From positions 33,789,979-33,853,978 of the forward strand of contig JAQFVV010006198.1 of the NCBI GenBank assembly GCA_028023455.1: a DNA stretch of 64,000 nucleotides, read 5' to 3'. A program made the translations under genes and the position numbers. The DNA is from Epiperipatus broadwayi (lineage: Eukaryota; Onychophora; Udeonychophora; Euonychophora; Peripatidae). Positions 11,585-23,098 of this stretch are shown piece after piece (the first letter of the stretch is position 1; each line of letters begins with the position of its first letter). The notes under the pieces are model-generated. The model was not told where the DNA came from. It searched no databases and was given only the letters and a program-made list of their open reading frames with translations.

Positions 11585-12198
11585 CTATTGTCTTTAAAAA
11601 TTTTGGTCTTCTTTCTTTTTAGATTTTTAAAAAGTGTGGTAAATTGCTTTTTTGATTAATTTTCAGCTCCAGTCATTCAAACACTACAAATAAAATAAAC
11701 TGTCTAGCTTTTAAACAATAATAAATTTAAAAAACATATATATATATTTTTAAAACTAAAACTATTTAGATAAAGACAACTGCAAGAAAAACAAAATATG
11801 GATTAATTTCTAAAAAGCAAATTATTGATTAAAATATGCATGGGAAAATTTTGAAAATGTAATTTTTACAAATAGAAAAAAATAAATAAATTTCAGATCT
11901 CTTTCCTTTTCTCCAAACTCAATAAGAAATTGAAACGACAAATTAGCAAAAAAATAAAATAAAAGGCTTGTCAATGAAAGCCCCCAAGAGTAACAAATTT
12001 CAGATTATACATAGAATTGATTCATTTCCTCCACCCCCACCCTTTTCTTTAAATCCAATTAAAAATTGCAAAGGGAAATCAAAGTTGCCCCCCCCCCCCA
12101 AAAAAAAAAAATTAAACTGATTATTAGCTAAAAAAAAAAAAAAAAACTGTATATAAAAAGTAGATTACAGTGTTTATAAATTGTCATAATACAATATA
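11585..12198. other. AT-rich intergenic stretch with homopolymers
   Basis: No gene is seen. There is a C run followed by an A run at about 12089-12110 and an A run near 12131-12146. Confidence 0.55.
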
Positions 12199-12260
12199 TA
12201 TGGGGTTTGAACTCAGATTTTCACATGACCCTCAACTATCCACACTATCTCATAATACAA
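12199..12260. repeat. Family B end fragment
   Basis: GGGGTTTGAACTCAGATTTT followed by CACATGACCCTCAACTATCC matches the left end of family B as seen at 60793, then stops after about 60 bases. Confidence 0.65.
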
Positions 12261-14263
12261 TGGCTAGTTCTGTCCCCCTTCTCCTTACTTTTTAAAACCA
12301 AACCACAGAAGAACAGTCCAAATTTCCAAACAGATATTTTTTTTCAATTACAACTAAGAAAATGATTTTTTGAAATGTATCTACCATTCTTGCTAATTTT
12401 TTTGTTGTTGTTTTTCTCCCCACCTACACACACATACACGATCTCTCTTTTCTCCTACTTGTCTCCCCATCCTCAACTTTAAATCGAATAATCAATTGAA
12501 AAGAGAATTGATTGCCGAAAAACAAAAGATCTGTTGCCAATGAAAACTAATACTAAGAGGTATTAAATTAAACAAGGAATTTATCAATTTAGTCATTATC
12601 AATTTAGTCAGTAGTATTTTTACTACTAAAATAAATTGCCATATTTAGGAAGAAATTTACAACTTTTGGATTAGTCATCATAGTGTTTAAAAGACTTTAT
12701 GAAAGGGAAAAACGGAAATATAGATCACCAATCTGATTAGAATCAAATTTTTAATTTAAAATGTTAATACAGTACTAGATTTTGTCTTCTGGATGTTTTC
12801 ATCATATTTTATTACATTAATAAATATTAATTGACCTAGTTATTAAATTTTTTCACTTTCTTGATTTGTTTTTCATTTATGTTTTTCTTTCTCTTGCCAA
12901 ATATTATTTTTATCTAATTTTACTTTTAACATAAAGTTTAATTTTTTATCTGAATTTCCTAATAACTGAGTAAAATATGTTGCTTTTATTAATTACCAGC
13001 ATATGTATCTGGCCTTTGGAAAGACTATCATAATTAATTCATCGCTTTAGCAAATTTCAATTATGTATTGTACTACTGTAAAGCCACGAATTACGCAATA
13101 TCAAACTATACAAAACTAAATGTAAATACAATACTATAGCGTCTATTTTTGCACCCTCACTTAATATCACATTTCAAACAAGAATTTGGGCACTGCAATC
13201 ACATTTTGTTCATGATTTTTAAAAACTATATCCATTCAGTTTTGTTCTGTAGTCAAAAGCACATTTTTGTCCAAACGTTTTTTTTCCTTGTTATTCCAAT
13301 ACCGTAATTTTTAGAATCCAGAAATATACCCAGCCTATGGAAAGGCCGTTATATTTTTTTTTAATCATGTTGCTTTAACAAATTACTTCCTTTGCATAAA
13401 ATGCTTTATAAAAAAAGTGATTACAATTTATTAATGGTGGAACAAATATATTTTTTTGCCTTGAAAAATGCGCCCTCTAACAAAGAAATGTTTAACTTTA
13501 ATATCACGTGACAGCATTATGGACATTTAGAGATTTTATTTTATATATTAGTTACACTTAGATAACTTTTATTTAGAATCTTTTTTTTTTTCAATTTAAA
13601 ACTTTTAATATAATAGTGACTTTCACGATTTCTCTTTTGCTGCGTCTTTAATAACATTTCTAATACTGCAGATGATTCGTAAATTCTAAGTCAAAAATAG
13701 TCTTTGGGCATTATAATAAATTTTAAAACATTTCTTGGTCAGTAAAACCTTGCCAAAGAAGCTCTTCGGTATAATTTTTAAATACTCGAATCCAACAATT
13801 TTCAACGTATGTTATGCATGCCATTATGGAATGCAATGAACTTATAGGTTATGCATGATGAACTTACAGGCCTCACATGAATGATAAACTGTTTGTGATT
13901 GTTTTTAATATACTTTTGGAATGAAATAATTTTGGAAATGCTATTAATACTAATAGATATTTTGTTTTTAAATAAATTAGATATTTAATTTTAATTATGG
14001 TATTTATGTTTTGGTTACCAAAAAATAAAATAAATATTTATTTGCCTACCTCTTTTTTATTTTGAAGCCAAATTTTTTTATAAAGGATAGTGTTACAGAG
14101 AATTTTTAATATTCTTTGGGTGATGCACGGAACTTTGAATTATGCTTTTCTAATCAGTCATTCAAATTCATTGCTTTATTTTTTTCACTCAATAATTTTT
14201 ATCCCACAATTCTTATACTTTTTTTATGTTTAAAGCATATCTAATCTTATTTCTTATCTTAAT
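12261..14263. other. 2 kb AT-rich stretch without recognisable features
   Basis: I see no gene, RNA or repeat family here. Long open frames are absent on both strands. Confidence 0.55.
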
Positions 14264-14277
14264 AACTTTTTCTTTTA
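14264..14277. repeat. 14 bp target-site duplication, left copy
   Basis: AACTTTTTCTTTTA is repeated exactly at 14468-14481. Confidence 0.75.
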
Positions 14278-14467
14278 AAACATCAAACATCACATGGTCA
14301 CCATTCTTTATGCTTACACAAACTGTTTTCATGGAAGCAAAACTCTCAATACAGTAGCGCCACTCAGTGCAAGCCAGAGTAATCAATGGATGCAGGAAGA
14401 TTTGTGCAAAAAATCCCTATTTAGTGCATACTCATCCAATATACTGTGTGGAAATTTTACTTCTGAA
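14278..14467 (-). mobile_element. Family A element, truncated, with 14 bp duplication
   Basis: The constant terminus (CATCACATGGTCACC) is at the left, then the spacer, AAACTCTC, the CACTCAGTGCAAGCCAGAG block and CTCATCCAATAT. The body then breaks off near 14448. An exact 14 bp direct repeat borders the copy. One end is the constant family terminus and the other is a random internal break, the pattern expected of 5'-truncated retroposition. With the tail as 3' end it is on the minus strand. Confidence 0.75.
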
Positions 14468-14481
14468 AACTTTTTCTTTTA
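14468..14481. repeat. 14 bp target-site duplication, right copy
   Basis: Exact partner of 14264-14277. Confidence 0.75.
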
Positions 14482-14986
14482 TTATCATTTTTTGTAAGTA
14501 GGTGTTAAATGTCTTAATGTTAGATAATCTGATATTTATCTTTGGGCATGGCCAGTTATGAAAGTTCTTGTTTATTCAATTGACTATCCAGATAAGAAAG
14601 CTCTTGAATTCAAACCTTTAAGACTTTTACTTTATATAATGGAACTTGTATAGAGGCAATCATTTATAAAATATCTCTAATAATGATCAAATGCTATTGC
14701 TTGATCAGAGTATCCATTTCTTAATTATCTTAATTGATCTTCAGGCAGAAACTTGGACATGTATATACATGAACTGCATTAGTTTCTTCCAATCAGATTA
14801 ATGCTACTTTCAAATTTTTTTAATACCCTTATGTATTTGATACCTTAAAAAATGAGATGCCTTCATTAATATAAAAATAAATTTTGGGGTTAAAAAATAT
14901 AGTAATGCTAAGTAATAAAAATACTATATAGCAAATTCATCTTAGTATCTCATTGGATTTAAGCTCACCAATGAGATAATGCATTA
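14482..14986. other. AT-rich stretch with a short hairpin at 14947-14977
   Basis: ATCTCATTGG and CCAATGAGAT are 10-base perfect arms around an 11-base loop. Nothing else is recognised. Confidence 0.5.
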
Positions 14987-15001
14987 GTAAAATCTTTCAA
15001 C
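14987..15001. repeat. 15 bp target-site duplication, left copy
   Basis: GTAAAATCTTTCAAC is repeated exactly at 15278-15292. Confidence 0.85.
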
Positions 15002-15277
15002 AGAGGCAAAACTCTCCATACAGTAGCACCACTCAGTGCAAGCCAAAGTAATCAATTGATTCAGGAAAGTTTGTGCATAAAATACCTATCTAGTGCCTAG
15101 TCATCCAATATTCCTAAACTAATTTCTACTTTGTAGATTTCATCAGTGAAGAACCCTCATTCCTGCATCTATTGATTACTTTATCTTGCACTGAGTGGCA
15201 CTACTGTATGGACAGTTTTGCCACTATGAAAAACAGATTGTGTAGCAAAAAGAATGGTGATCATGTAATGTTTAATG
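15002..15277 (+). mobile_element. Family A element with exact 15 bp duplication
   Basis: The copy starts AGAGGCAAAACTCTCC and passes through the CACTCAGTGCAAGCCA block to about 15150. It turns back through the inverted block (CTTGCACTGAGTGGCACTAC), then ends with the constant tail AAAAGAATGGTGATCATG. The flanking 15 bp repeat is exact, so both element ends are known here: 276 bp from AGAGGC to the base before the second repeat. The flank length is characteristic of LINE-type target-primed insertion and not of classical MITEs. Confidence 0.85.
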
Positions 15278-15292
15278 GTAAAATCTTTCAAC
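15278..15292. repeat. 15 bp target-site duplication, right copy
   Basis: Exact partner of 14987-15001. Confidence 0.85.
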
Positions 15293-15642
15293 TTGGTGTT
15301 TTTAAACTCAAACTTTGCTAACATACAAATATAATCAGTCTATAAAAATATTCATTCATTTATAGATGTTTATTGATTTTTTTTTTTATATTTATAAATG
15401 TGTGCTTAAGCAGATTAATTTTTTTGTAAGAAATTAAAGATCACCATTGAAATTTGGTTTGGGTAATATATATTTTGCTTGCATTTTCCTTCTTTTTTTT
15501 TTAAAGAATGATATTAACTTAGATTTTGACAACTTTATATTTCGTGAAAAATATTATGTTCACCATATTTTATCACTTTCCAGTTATTATGCTATTCATT
15601 TCCAGAACTCTTATTTTTTTGAAATATATTTATTGCTTTTTA
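15293..15642. other. AT-rich intergenic stretch
   Basis: Open frames at 15447-15714 are T-rich and overlap in two frames. They run into the palindrome and do not look coding. Confidence 0.5.
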
Positions 15643-15936
15643 ATAATAAATTGTTCAAAACATTTCAAACATTGGCTAAAGAAAAGGTTTATTATATGTA
15701 GTTATTTTTATTAAATGTACGTGAGTTTGATTTTGGCTTAAAAAACAGGATCCTTAGCACTCATGAGTTGAATGGGTATACTGAAGTATTTATTGATGAC
15801 CCAGTCAACTCATGAGTGCTATGAATCAGGACTTCTAAGCTGAAAGTATGATTCAGCTATGTTTAATAAAAATAAATACATATAATGAACCTTTTCTTTA
15901 GCCAACTTTTGAAATATCTTGGCCAATTTATTACAA
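15643..15936. repeat. Family J-like nested palindrome
   Basis: The outer arms (15643-15715 and 15861-15936) share AACATTGGCTAAAGAAAAGG and its inverse, with few differences. An inner inverted pair (about 15735-15777 and 15799-15840) shares AGCACTCATGAGTTGA and its inverse. It is either one element with a complex palindrome or two nested ones. Confidence 0.65.
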
Positions 15937-16918
15937 ATAAGAATGAAAATGATAACAAATTCCATTGCTTTTTAATATTTTTTATAAAAAAAATAAAAAT
16001 TTGATGATGTAAACTCTTTTAGTTTTTAAAATAAATTTTTGAAGTCCATACTTGTGGTGAGCATTTTTATTTTATCGTTAGTTATGGCTGCCATTTTTTA
16101 CCATGGTTTCTTATCTTGTACATCTTGCATATTTATCTGGTTTTGTATTTACCATAATATTTTGCCATTACAATAATCTGCTACTAGTTATTTTAATTTA
16201 TCCATTTGATAGGTTCTTTTTTATTTTATTTTATTGTCTTTTTTCTTCTGCTTTACATGGTTCCCTTATCTTGAACTATTTTCAATTTTTTTGTGTGTAA
16301 TTCAATCTTTCCTCATCTTCCAATGTAACTTTAATGACATTTCTAACACTGTCACCTCCTGAATTACGCTCTTCTTCTTTCTAGATTTTGAATTTTTTAA
16401 AAGGCCCTAAATAATTTTTTTTCAATATTTCTCTCTCTGCTATTTTAGTTAGACCTCTTCATTTTAAAAAAAAAAAAAATGTTAATTTTTTATGCACCAG
16501 CTTAATATATATATAATTTGTAAGCTGAGTTCTATATCTGTTATTTGATACGTTTATTACTGCTGTACTAATGTTTGATTCTTTTTTAATAATAGTATAA
16601 CTTTTGTTATATCTATTCCTTAAATATTTTACCATCATATCTCTTTTCTGCAGATCTTTTGCTCTTGTAAATTATAGTTGTTCTAAGGTCAATTTTTAAA
16701 ATCTTTCATCAAATTCACCTCTTTCTCTAAAACTATCCCCCCCCCACTTTATCATGGCCCAATCTGCCATTCCCATTTATGATATTAACATTCTAATCTC
16801 TGCCAACCATATTTTGAATAATTTCTAAATTAGATGAGGTCATAACCATTTTACTTTTCAAAACCTATGTAATAACTGAAATACAGTCTTATTATATATC
16901 TGTATCAATATATGTAAC
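15937..16918. other. AT-rich intergenic stretch
   Basis: Nothing recognisable. The 65-codon frame at 16103-16300 is T-rich, giving a spurious hydrophobic product. A C run lies near 16738-16746. Confidence 0.5.
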
Positions 16919-17216
16919 ATGTAGGATATATGAACACAGACTTTCACACGACTCACCGCTCACCCCACTATCTCATATCACTGATATACTTGAACACATA
17001 TATGCTGAAAAGATAAATAATCATCAATATACGTATTTCATGCTAAACTAACAATCATCGATGATAATCTGGACCAACAGATGATTGCAGTTTACCATGA
17101 AATACATATATTGGTGATTATTTATCTTTTCAACATATATGTGTTCAAGTGTATTAGTGATATGAGATAGAGTGGTGAGCGGTGGGTCATGTGAAAGTCT
17201 ATGCTCATATACCCTA
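16919..17216. repeat. Family B element, short foldback form
   Basis: The left arm (GAACACAGACTTTCACACG...) and right arm (...CATGTGAAAGTCTATGCTCAT) are inverted copies about 130 bases long. Shared inner blocks are GAAAAGATAAATAATCA and its inverse. The family's middle section (the CAATCAGTGCTCAG and TTGAAGCCTGTCC blocks) is missing, so this is an internally deleted copy. Confidence 0.75.
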
Positions 17217-17392
17217 AAACCTATATAATGTTTTTTTTATTTTTCTTTTGTATTTTTTTATTTCTTTTGAGTAAGTTCATTTTTCCAGCTGTCTATTTAG
17301 TTCTAGCATTTTAGATTCTTACATAAAACCTGCTATTTAGCAACTGAACTTTGTTAAGTAATTTGTCAACAAAACTGGGATTTCTCTCTCAA

Positions 17393-17872
17393 GCCTAATC
17401 TAAATATAATTGCTGTCTTAGAATCCCTGCCAAATCCTAGTGTGATTTCTCTTGTAGAACCATGATGTACTCCAAGTGTGATTGCTCTCTTAAGATCAAG
17501 GCCTAAGCAAAATATGATTGTTTTCTTAGATTCAGAGTCATTTCAAGTGTGGTTACATCCCTTATAATCAGAGCCTAAGCCAAGTCTGCTTGATTTTTCA
17601 GGATCAAGGCCTAATACTAATGTTATTGATTTTTATAATCAGGTTCTAATTAATACCTGATTGATCTCTTGTGTTCAGATTCTAATCTAAGAGTGATTGC
17701 TTTCTTAGAATAAGAGTTTAACCCAAGCTTTAATGCTCTTTTAGGATAAGGACATAAATCAAATGTTAATGCTGTCTTAAGATAAGAGTCTAATCCAAAT
17801 ATGATTGTCCTCTTAAAATCGGGGTCTAATACAAGGGCTATTGCTCTCTTATAATCAGGCCCTGATTTTATA
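17393..17872. repeat. Minisatellite with about 36 bp unit, 13-14 copies
   Basis: The units follow the pattern TCTAATCCAAGTGTGATTGC then TCTCTTA(A)GAATCAGAG. Most are 36 bp; a few are 35 or 37. Units are well diverged from each other. Because 36 is divisible by 3, a minus-strand frame (17650-17892) reads a 12-residue repeat, KRAIALVLDPDF-like, six times before stopping. There is no splice-site or promoter evidence, so I treat it as a satellite and not as a gene. Confidence 0.8.
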
Positions 17873-18492
17873 ATTAACATCCAAGCTAGCATGAGAATAT
17901 TTGCACAGGTTCCCTTATGCTTAATTTATATATTTTTCATAGTAACCACATCAGATCAAAATAAATTTGTCTTCTGGGTAACTTAAACTGGTTGGCCATT
18001 TATGTATTTACTAATTAAAATCCTGTCACTGCTCATAAAAATTAAACTGGGCAACAAAAACATTAGTGAGAAAATTTAGAAACAGTTTTACTTGGTAACA
18101 AATTATGAATGTTTTACTCAGATAAGCAAGAGTTTGGGTATCCATAAGTGTAAAGAAATATTAATAAAATAAAACTATTGCAGCACAACCCCCCTTCCCC
18201 ATAGATAATGGTAATTCTCTTTGAGCTAACAAAAAGTGTAAAATTTTGTTGTAGAAAAAATTATTTTTTGTTAATTGATAATTTGTAAGGAAATAGTAAG
18301 GAAAAAATTCATTTGACAAGGTTAACTCTAATTCTTTCCATTTTAGTTATTGCTAGTCTACTTTTTAAGTTCTATTCATTTTTAACCTAAAAAAAAAAAT
18401 TCTAAATCATTTTCAATTTATTTTTAATAATAGTGTGAGGTAGGACATATACTTTATTTGGAAAATGTTTATATCTTTGAAGATTGATATCT
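17873..18492. other. AT-rich intergenic stretch
   Basis: No gene or known repeat recognised. Confidence 0.5.
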
Positions 18493-18919
18493 AAAACAGG
18501 CAAAACTCTCTATATGTATTGCCACTCAGTCCAAGCCAGAGTAATCAATGGATACCAGAAGGCTTGTGCACAAAATCCCCATCTAGTGCCTACTCATCCA
18601 ATATCTCCGGACTAGTTTCTGGCTTGTTGCCTTCATCAGTGAGAAGCCTTGGATCTGAGAGCACTGCACCTAGATCTTAGAATCACAGATCTAGGTACAG
18701 TGCTCTTATATTCAAGGCTCCTCACTGATGAGGGCCACAAGCCAGAAACCAGTCTGGGGATATTGGATGAATAGGCACTAGATAGGAATTTTATGCACAA
18801 ACCTTCTGGCATCCATTGATTACTCTGACTTCCACTGAGTGGCACTACTGTATGGAGAGTTTTGCCTGTTTAATAACAGTTATTAGCTAGCATAAAAACG
18901 AGTGATCATGTGATGTTTG
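18493..18919 (+). repeat. Family A element, full foldback form
   Basis: The left arm runs from AAAACAGGCAAAACTCTC through CCAAGCCAGAGTAATCAATG to GCACTGCACCTAGATCTTAG. The right arm returns through the same blocks inverted, to GGAGAGTTTTGCCTG. The constant tail AATAACAGTTATTAG...GTGATCATGTGATG ends it. It is one of the better-preserved long palindromes. Confidence 0.8.
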
Positions 18920-19002
18920 ATGGCATTCTATGATTAGTTATTTGGTTCTTTATCTGTGAAACGATATGTGTATTAGTTCTATTGCAAAGTATATATATAA
19001 TT

Positions 19003-19213
19003 AATAAAATCCACTAGAATAATTCTACCAAAATTAAAAAATGCCTATATAAAATTAAAGATTAATTTCCTTTGCTATAGCCAGCTTACAGCATATTCCG
19101 CCACCTTGAATAGCAAATACGTCATAAGCTGGCTATGGCAAAGGAAATTAACTTTAATTTTATATAAGCATTTTTAAATTTTGGTAGAATTATTCTAGTG
19201 GATTTTGTTTATT
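19003..19213. repeat. Family F palindromic element
   Basis: Arms of about 75-85 bases at 19003-19078 and 19128-19213 are near-perfect inverted copies. Outer ends read AAAATCCACTAGAATAATTC, inner ends GCTATAGCCAGCTTA and its inverse. A second family F element lies at 52095-52350 with the same inner block. Confidence 0.8.
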
Positions 19214-19384
19214 ATACTTATATCATTTGATATTTTTTTGAATGAATATACTTTGAAACAAATATTCGTGTCAAAATTTTTCATTTAAAAAACAATGATT
19301 GAATAATTAATATTTACATACAAATATATTATATATAAAAATTTAAAAAATTTAAAGTATATTATATATACTTTAATTTAGATG

Positions 19385-19620
19385 TAATTAATGGGGATTT
19401 GAACTTAGATTTTCAAGCTTTCTTAGGTCATCCACTCCCTCTTATACAACCGAAACACACGACTACATACATGGGAAAAAAAATTAATGATTTCCAATAT
19501 ACGTATTTTGTGCTGAACCAGCAATGATCGGTTGGTTCAGATCATCATCTTCCACGCATATATACAATCACTGCTCGTTTTATATTAAGATAATAAACTA
19601 AAATATGTTCGAACTCATGT
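19385..19620. repeat. Family B half copy (left arm)
   Basis: The blocks occur in order: GGGGATTTGAACTTAGATTT, the ACGACTACATACATG block, TTTGTGCTGAACCAGCA, CATATATACAATCACTGCTC and TTTATATTAAGATAA. The right arm is absent. Confidence 0.75.
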
Positions 19621-20715
19621 CAAGATGAATAGTAATTAATAAAATATAATACTATATTCATTTATTATTTATGTCCTCAACTTTCGCCAATCAAAATAAA
19701 GATCATATTTAATTTTTTTTAATCATTGCCTTGACCTAAATATAATTAAAGACTATTTTTATCAGTCGCACAACTATATTTAAAATTTTCTTTGAGGAAA
19801 AAGAGGCGAGGAGATCTATAAGGGGTATGCTGGTGTCGATTTTAATTTACTACTATTTGATTAGAAGCCAAATTTGTTGAAAAAAAGTAACATTAACTTT
19901 TAATTGATATTTTACAAATTTTTACATATTATTTTCTTTTCTTCCCATGGAGACATAATTATCTAATGACCTCACAAGCCAAGCACTCTGTCTTCCCTCT
20001 ACACTGCTCCAACCTCAAAGTTGCAGGAAACAGATGCTACAAATTGCTCTCTCTTATTCTTTTTTTTAGTCATCCTCTCTTCTCATTTATAAATGAACAA
20101 CGTTATGTTTGATAAGAAGATCATGTGATAAATATGATCAGATGTTACAGATTATCTCGGCTTTTGTAATGGATAAAATATAAACAACAACAAAAAATGC
20201 TTACATTAAAATAACTTTATTTCTTCTTTTTTTTTTTAATAAATCATCAAACACATCTTCACAATTATAATTGTTTAACGAATCAAAAATAGTTTCTTTT
20301 TTTTATTATAAATTTAAAATGGGATCATCGTCATCAGTCGTTAGCTAAAAGGGAATCACACAATACCCTCAGAAATTAGATTTCTCAGTTATACATTGAT
20401 ATTGATTTTCACTCAGTTTTATTGCCTTCTGTATTCTGTAAATGCTGTCGATTTATAAGATTTATAAACAACGCACTTATTTATTTTTATTAGAATGTTT
20501 ATTTACATGCCTCCCACTGAGAAATCTCTGCTCACGTCTGTTTTTCCCCTAAAACACACTAATTCTTAGCTCTATTTTAAAATTACTTATAGTCACTGCC
20601 TTCTTATATAATAGAATGGCTTCATTTCTCAGGATTTAATAAGAAATTCAAGTATTCGAAATACCAGAACTGGAATAAGATTCAAAGATTCTATACTTCA
20701 GAGTGTGCCACTAGT
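19621..20715. other. AT-rich intergenic stretch
   Basis: No gene recognised. Sequence around 19950-20050 is somewhat richer in C but carries no open frame of note. Confidence 0.5.
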
Positions 20716-20955
20716 CAAACATCACATAATCACCATTCTTTATACTTACACAAGCTGTTTACACACAGGCAAAACTCTCCATATAATAGCAATTCTCAGT
20801 GCTCTCAGATCCAAGACTTTTCATTAATAAAAGCTAGTCTGAAGATATTGGATGAATAGGCACTAGAAAGGGATTTTATGCACAAATCTTCCTGCATCCA
20901 TTGATTACTCTGGCTTGCACTGAGTGGCGCTACTATATGGAGAGTTTTGCCTCTG
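20716..20955 (-). repeat. Family A element
   Basis: The constant terminus AACATCACATAATCACC is at the left. The copy then has GGCAAAACTCTCC, a shortened turn near 20795-20805, and the full inverted arm ending GGAGAGTTTTGCCTCTG. The tail-as-3'-end rule puts it on the minus strand. Confidence 0.75.
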
Positions 20956-21113
20956 TGTATGTAGGGACTCCCTTCTTTAAAATCCTTTTCAATAAACAAT
21001 CATTTTTCTTCTCTATATATCTCAGTTTCTCTCCATCTTTCCTTGTACAATCACATCCAGCCAAGTTACATTTTTAAATCTTTTTATTCAAGTAAATAAA
21101 GAAAAGGGAATGA

Positions 21114-22312
21114 TTTTATTCACATTAATCAACTAATACATAAAAATTCAATTTTCTTTAGCTTTCATATTATTCTTGATATTATGTGACCAAAAATAAA
21201 ATCACGGAGCATTCATGATCTACACTTTTATTTTTGGTCACACATATATATGTATATATTCATTACTTAACATATGGACATAAAATAGATGCTGCAAAAC
21301 ATATTAAACCTTTAAATTACATTAAAGATCCAAAAGAAAGACAAATATATGAAATATATTACATCAAGCATAACTTAAATAATTGTATGAATATTTACAA
21401 AACGACAATAAATTTAGTTAACAACTAGTCAATTAAAAACGAATGAAAAATTATGTAAGATAGTATATATAAAGTTGTGTAATATATATTATTTACGTAT
21501 ACTGTTGTGTTATATAGTCAATTCTTTGAAGTTATATTGAATCTCTGTATGAAGGTTTTGTTTTATTTTAGTGATGTTTTATTTTGTTATTGTGTTTATT
21601 TTACTTCCATTATAGAACACTAGATGGTGTTCTATTTACAATAATTGGTGTGAGTTAATTTATGATAATAGCAGGGAAAGTAGTTTGTTGTTTAAGGCTC
21701 GAACGGGATCTTTAGCAACAAAAGAATATACATGTAAATGAAAAAATATGGGTGATTTAGTCTGCAAATTGTGTAAGGAAAGCATAGAAAATATTAGGCA
21801 TTTGTTAATTGAATGTAAATGCTTGAAAGCAGAAAGGGTACAGATAATGAAGTTATGGAAGAATAAATAAGAACAAAGTGATTATACGGAAAGTGAGTTA
21901 TTGGTTTTTATGCTGGGTTTGTGAAAAGATAAGGGGGATTTAGATATAAAGGCCATAGAGTTGACAAAGATTATGTTGTGGAAATGGGATGGAGCAGATT
22001 ATGGGAAAACTTAGGGTGGGGAATGGAAAGGGAATGTAAAGTGGCTAACAGGTTTCTCTGGGCATAGTTGCTGAGAGATTCCTGACTCCATTTAAGGAGA
22101 AGTCACAGTGCATCACATCACATAATGTTAAAATAAATGATTATCATTTGAAAAGGGTAATATTAAACCATGCACTGAAAAAGTCTTTTTGTATATAATT
22201 ATATAACCACTGTATTATGATTTTTATTATTTATTACAATATAATATCAAGAATTCTGTGAAAGCTGAAGAAAATTTGTTTATTTCTTTTTAGTTGATTA
22301 ATGTGAATAAAA
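21114..22312. mobile_element. Family P: 1.2 kb element with about 75 bp terminal inverted repeats
   Basis: The segment 21114-21187 (TTTATTCACATTAATCAACT...) is the inverted copy of 22243-22312 (...AGTTGATTAATGTGAATAAA). Both contain the AGCTTTCA...CTTGATATT block. The interior holds a LINE fragment (21683-22137), a 16-base inverted pair (GTGACCAAAAATAAAA at 21187 and its complement ending near 21241), and an unrecognised 64-codon frame at 21234-21428. I cannot assign a superfamily or a target duplication. Confidence 0.55.
21683..22137 (+). pseudogene. Non-LTR retrotransposon C-terminal fragment (family E)
   Basis: This is the 3' end of a LINE open reading frame: SSLLFKARTGSLATKEY, then DLVCKLCKESIENI, RHLLIECKCLKAERVQIM, and IMLWKWDGADYGKT followed by TAG at 22012-22014. 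The CxxC...HxxxxC spacing is the zinc-knuckle-like motif common near LINE C-termini. In-frame stops (after YTCK, WKNK and MLGL) show it is dead. The short 3' UTR ends in ATCACATCACAT. Homologous fragments lie at 35309 and 44577. Clade not determined. Confidence 0.75.
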
Positions 22313-23086
22313 GTCTTTAAAATTTATTTAATAGTTTTTATTTTCTACTTTTTAGTTTCATATATGTTCATTGCTGTCATTCCAGCTTGCTGATTTTAAT
22401 TTGTTTTTATTTTTATTCCTACAGTATGGTGGTCATACAAAGAAAATAAAAATGAAAATTAATATAACATTACAATACTAGCCAAAAAACCTGAAACTTT
22501 ATTCAAATTCTTCCACAACCATGGTTTCATTTATTAACAAATAGACATTTTCAAGCAAAATTCAACTAACATGTCACATATATATATATCCAACAAAATA
22601 ACATTCCCATCATTCACGTCAAAATCAACTTCCTGTAATATCAAAGGATGTCTTCGTGATATTGATAGCCTCAGATTCAAAATATTTTATCATCAAAGTA
22701 TCTTTTATTCTTCTTTTCAATTCACTTTTCTCATAAAAGATAACCTTTGCATTGTCAAATAATATTTTACAACCTGTATTTAGTTCACGAATACACAAAT
22801 CTGAGTTATTATATTTATTTTTAATTCTACTATATGGGGTAATTTTATTTAAATTATATTCTGAAAATGACACAATTTAAAAATGCTGAAAGAAATTGCA
22901 CATGTTTACACTAAAATATTGTTTTAAATTACAAGGAATGCTGCTAGATAGCGCTAGCATCAAACATAAATACAAAATTAAATTTATTTATTTTTATTAA
23001 TGTTTTGCTAAAATTGTTTTCAAATTCTAAAACTAAGAGCATTGATATTAGAAATAAATATGAATGCAAAGTTTTAACTCGATGGG
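22313..23086. other. AT-rich intergenic stretch
   Basis: Overlapping open frames at 22571-22762 (+) and 22625-22873 (-) oppose each other and neither shows a recognisable domain. Confidence 0.5.
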
Positions 23087-23098
23087 AAATTGAGAAAT
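23087..23098. repeat. 12 bp target-site duplication, left copy
   Basis: AAATTGAGAAAT, matched by AAATTGAAAAAT at 23519-23530 (one mismatch). Confidence 0.6.
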
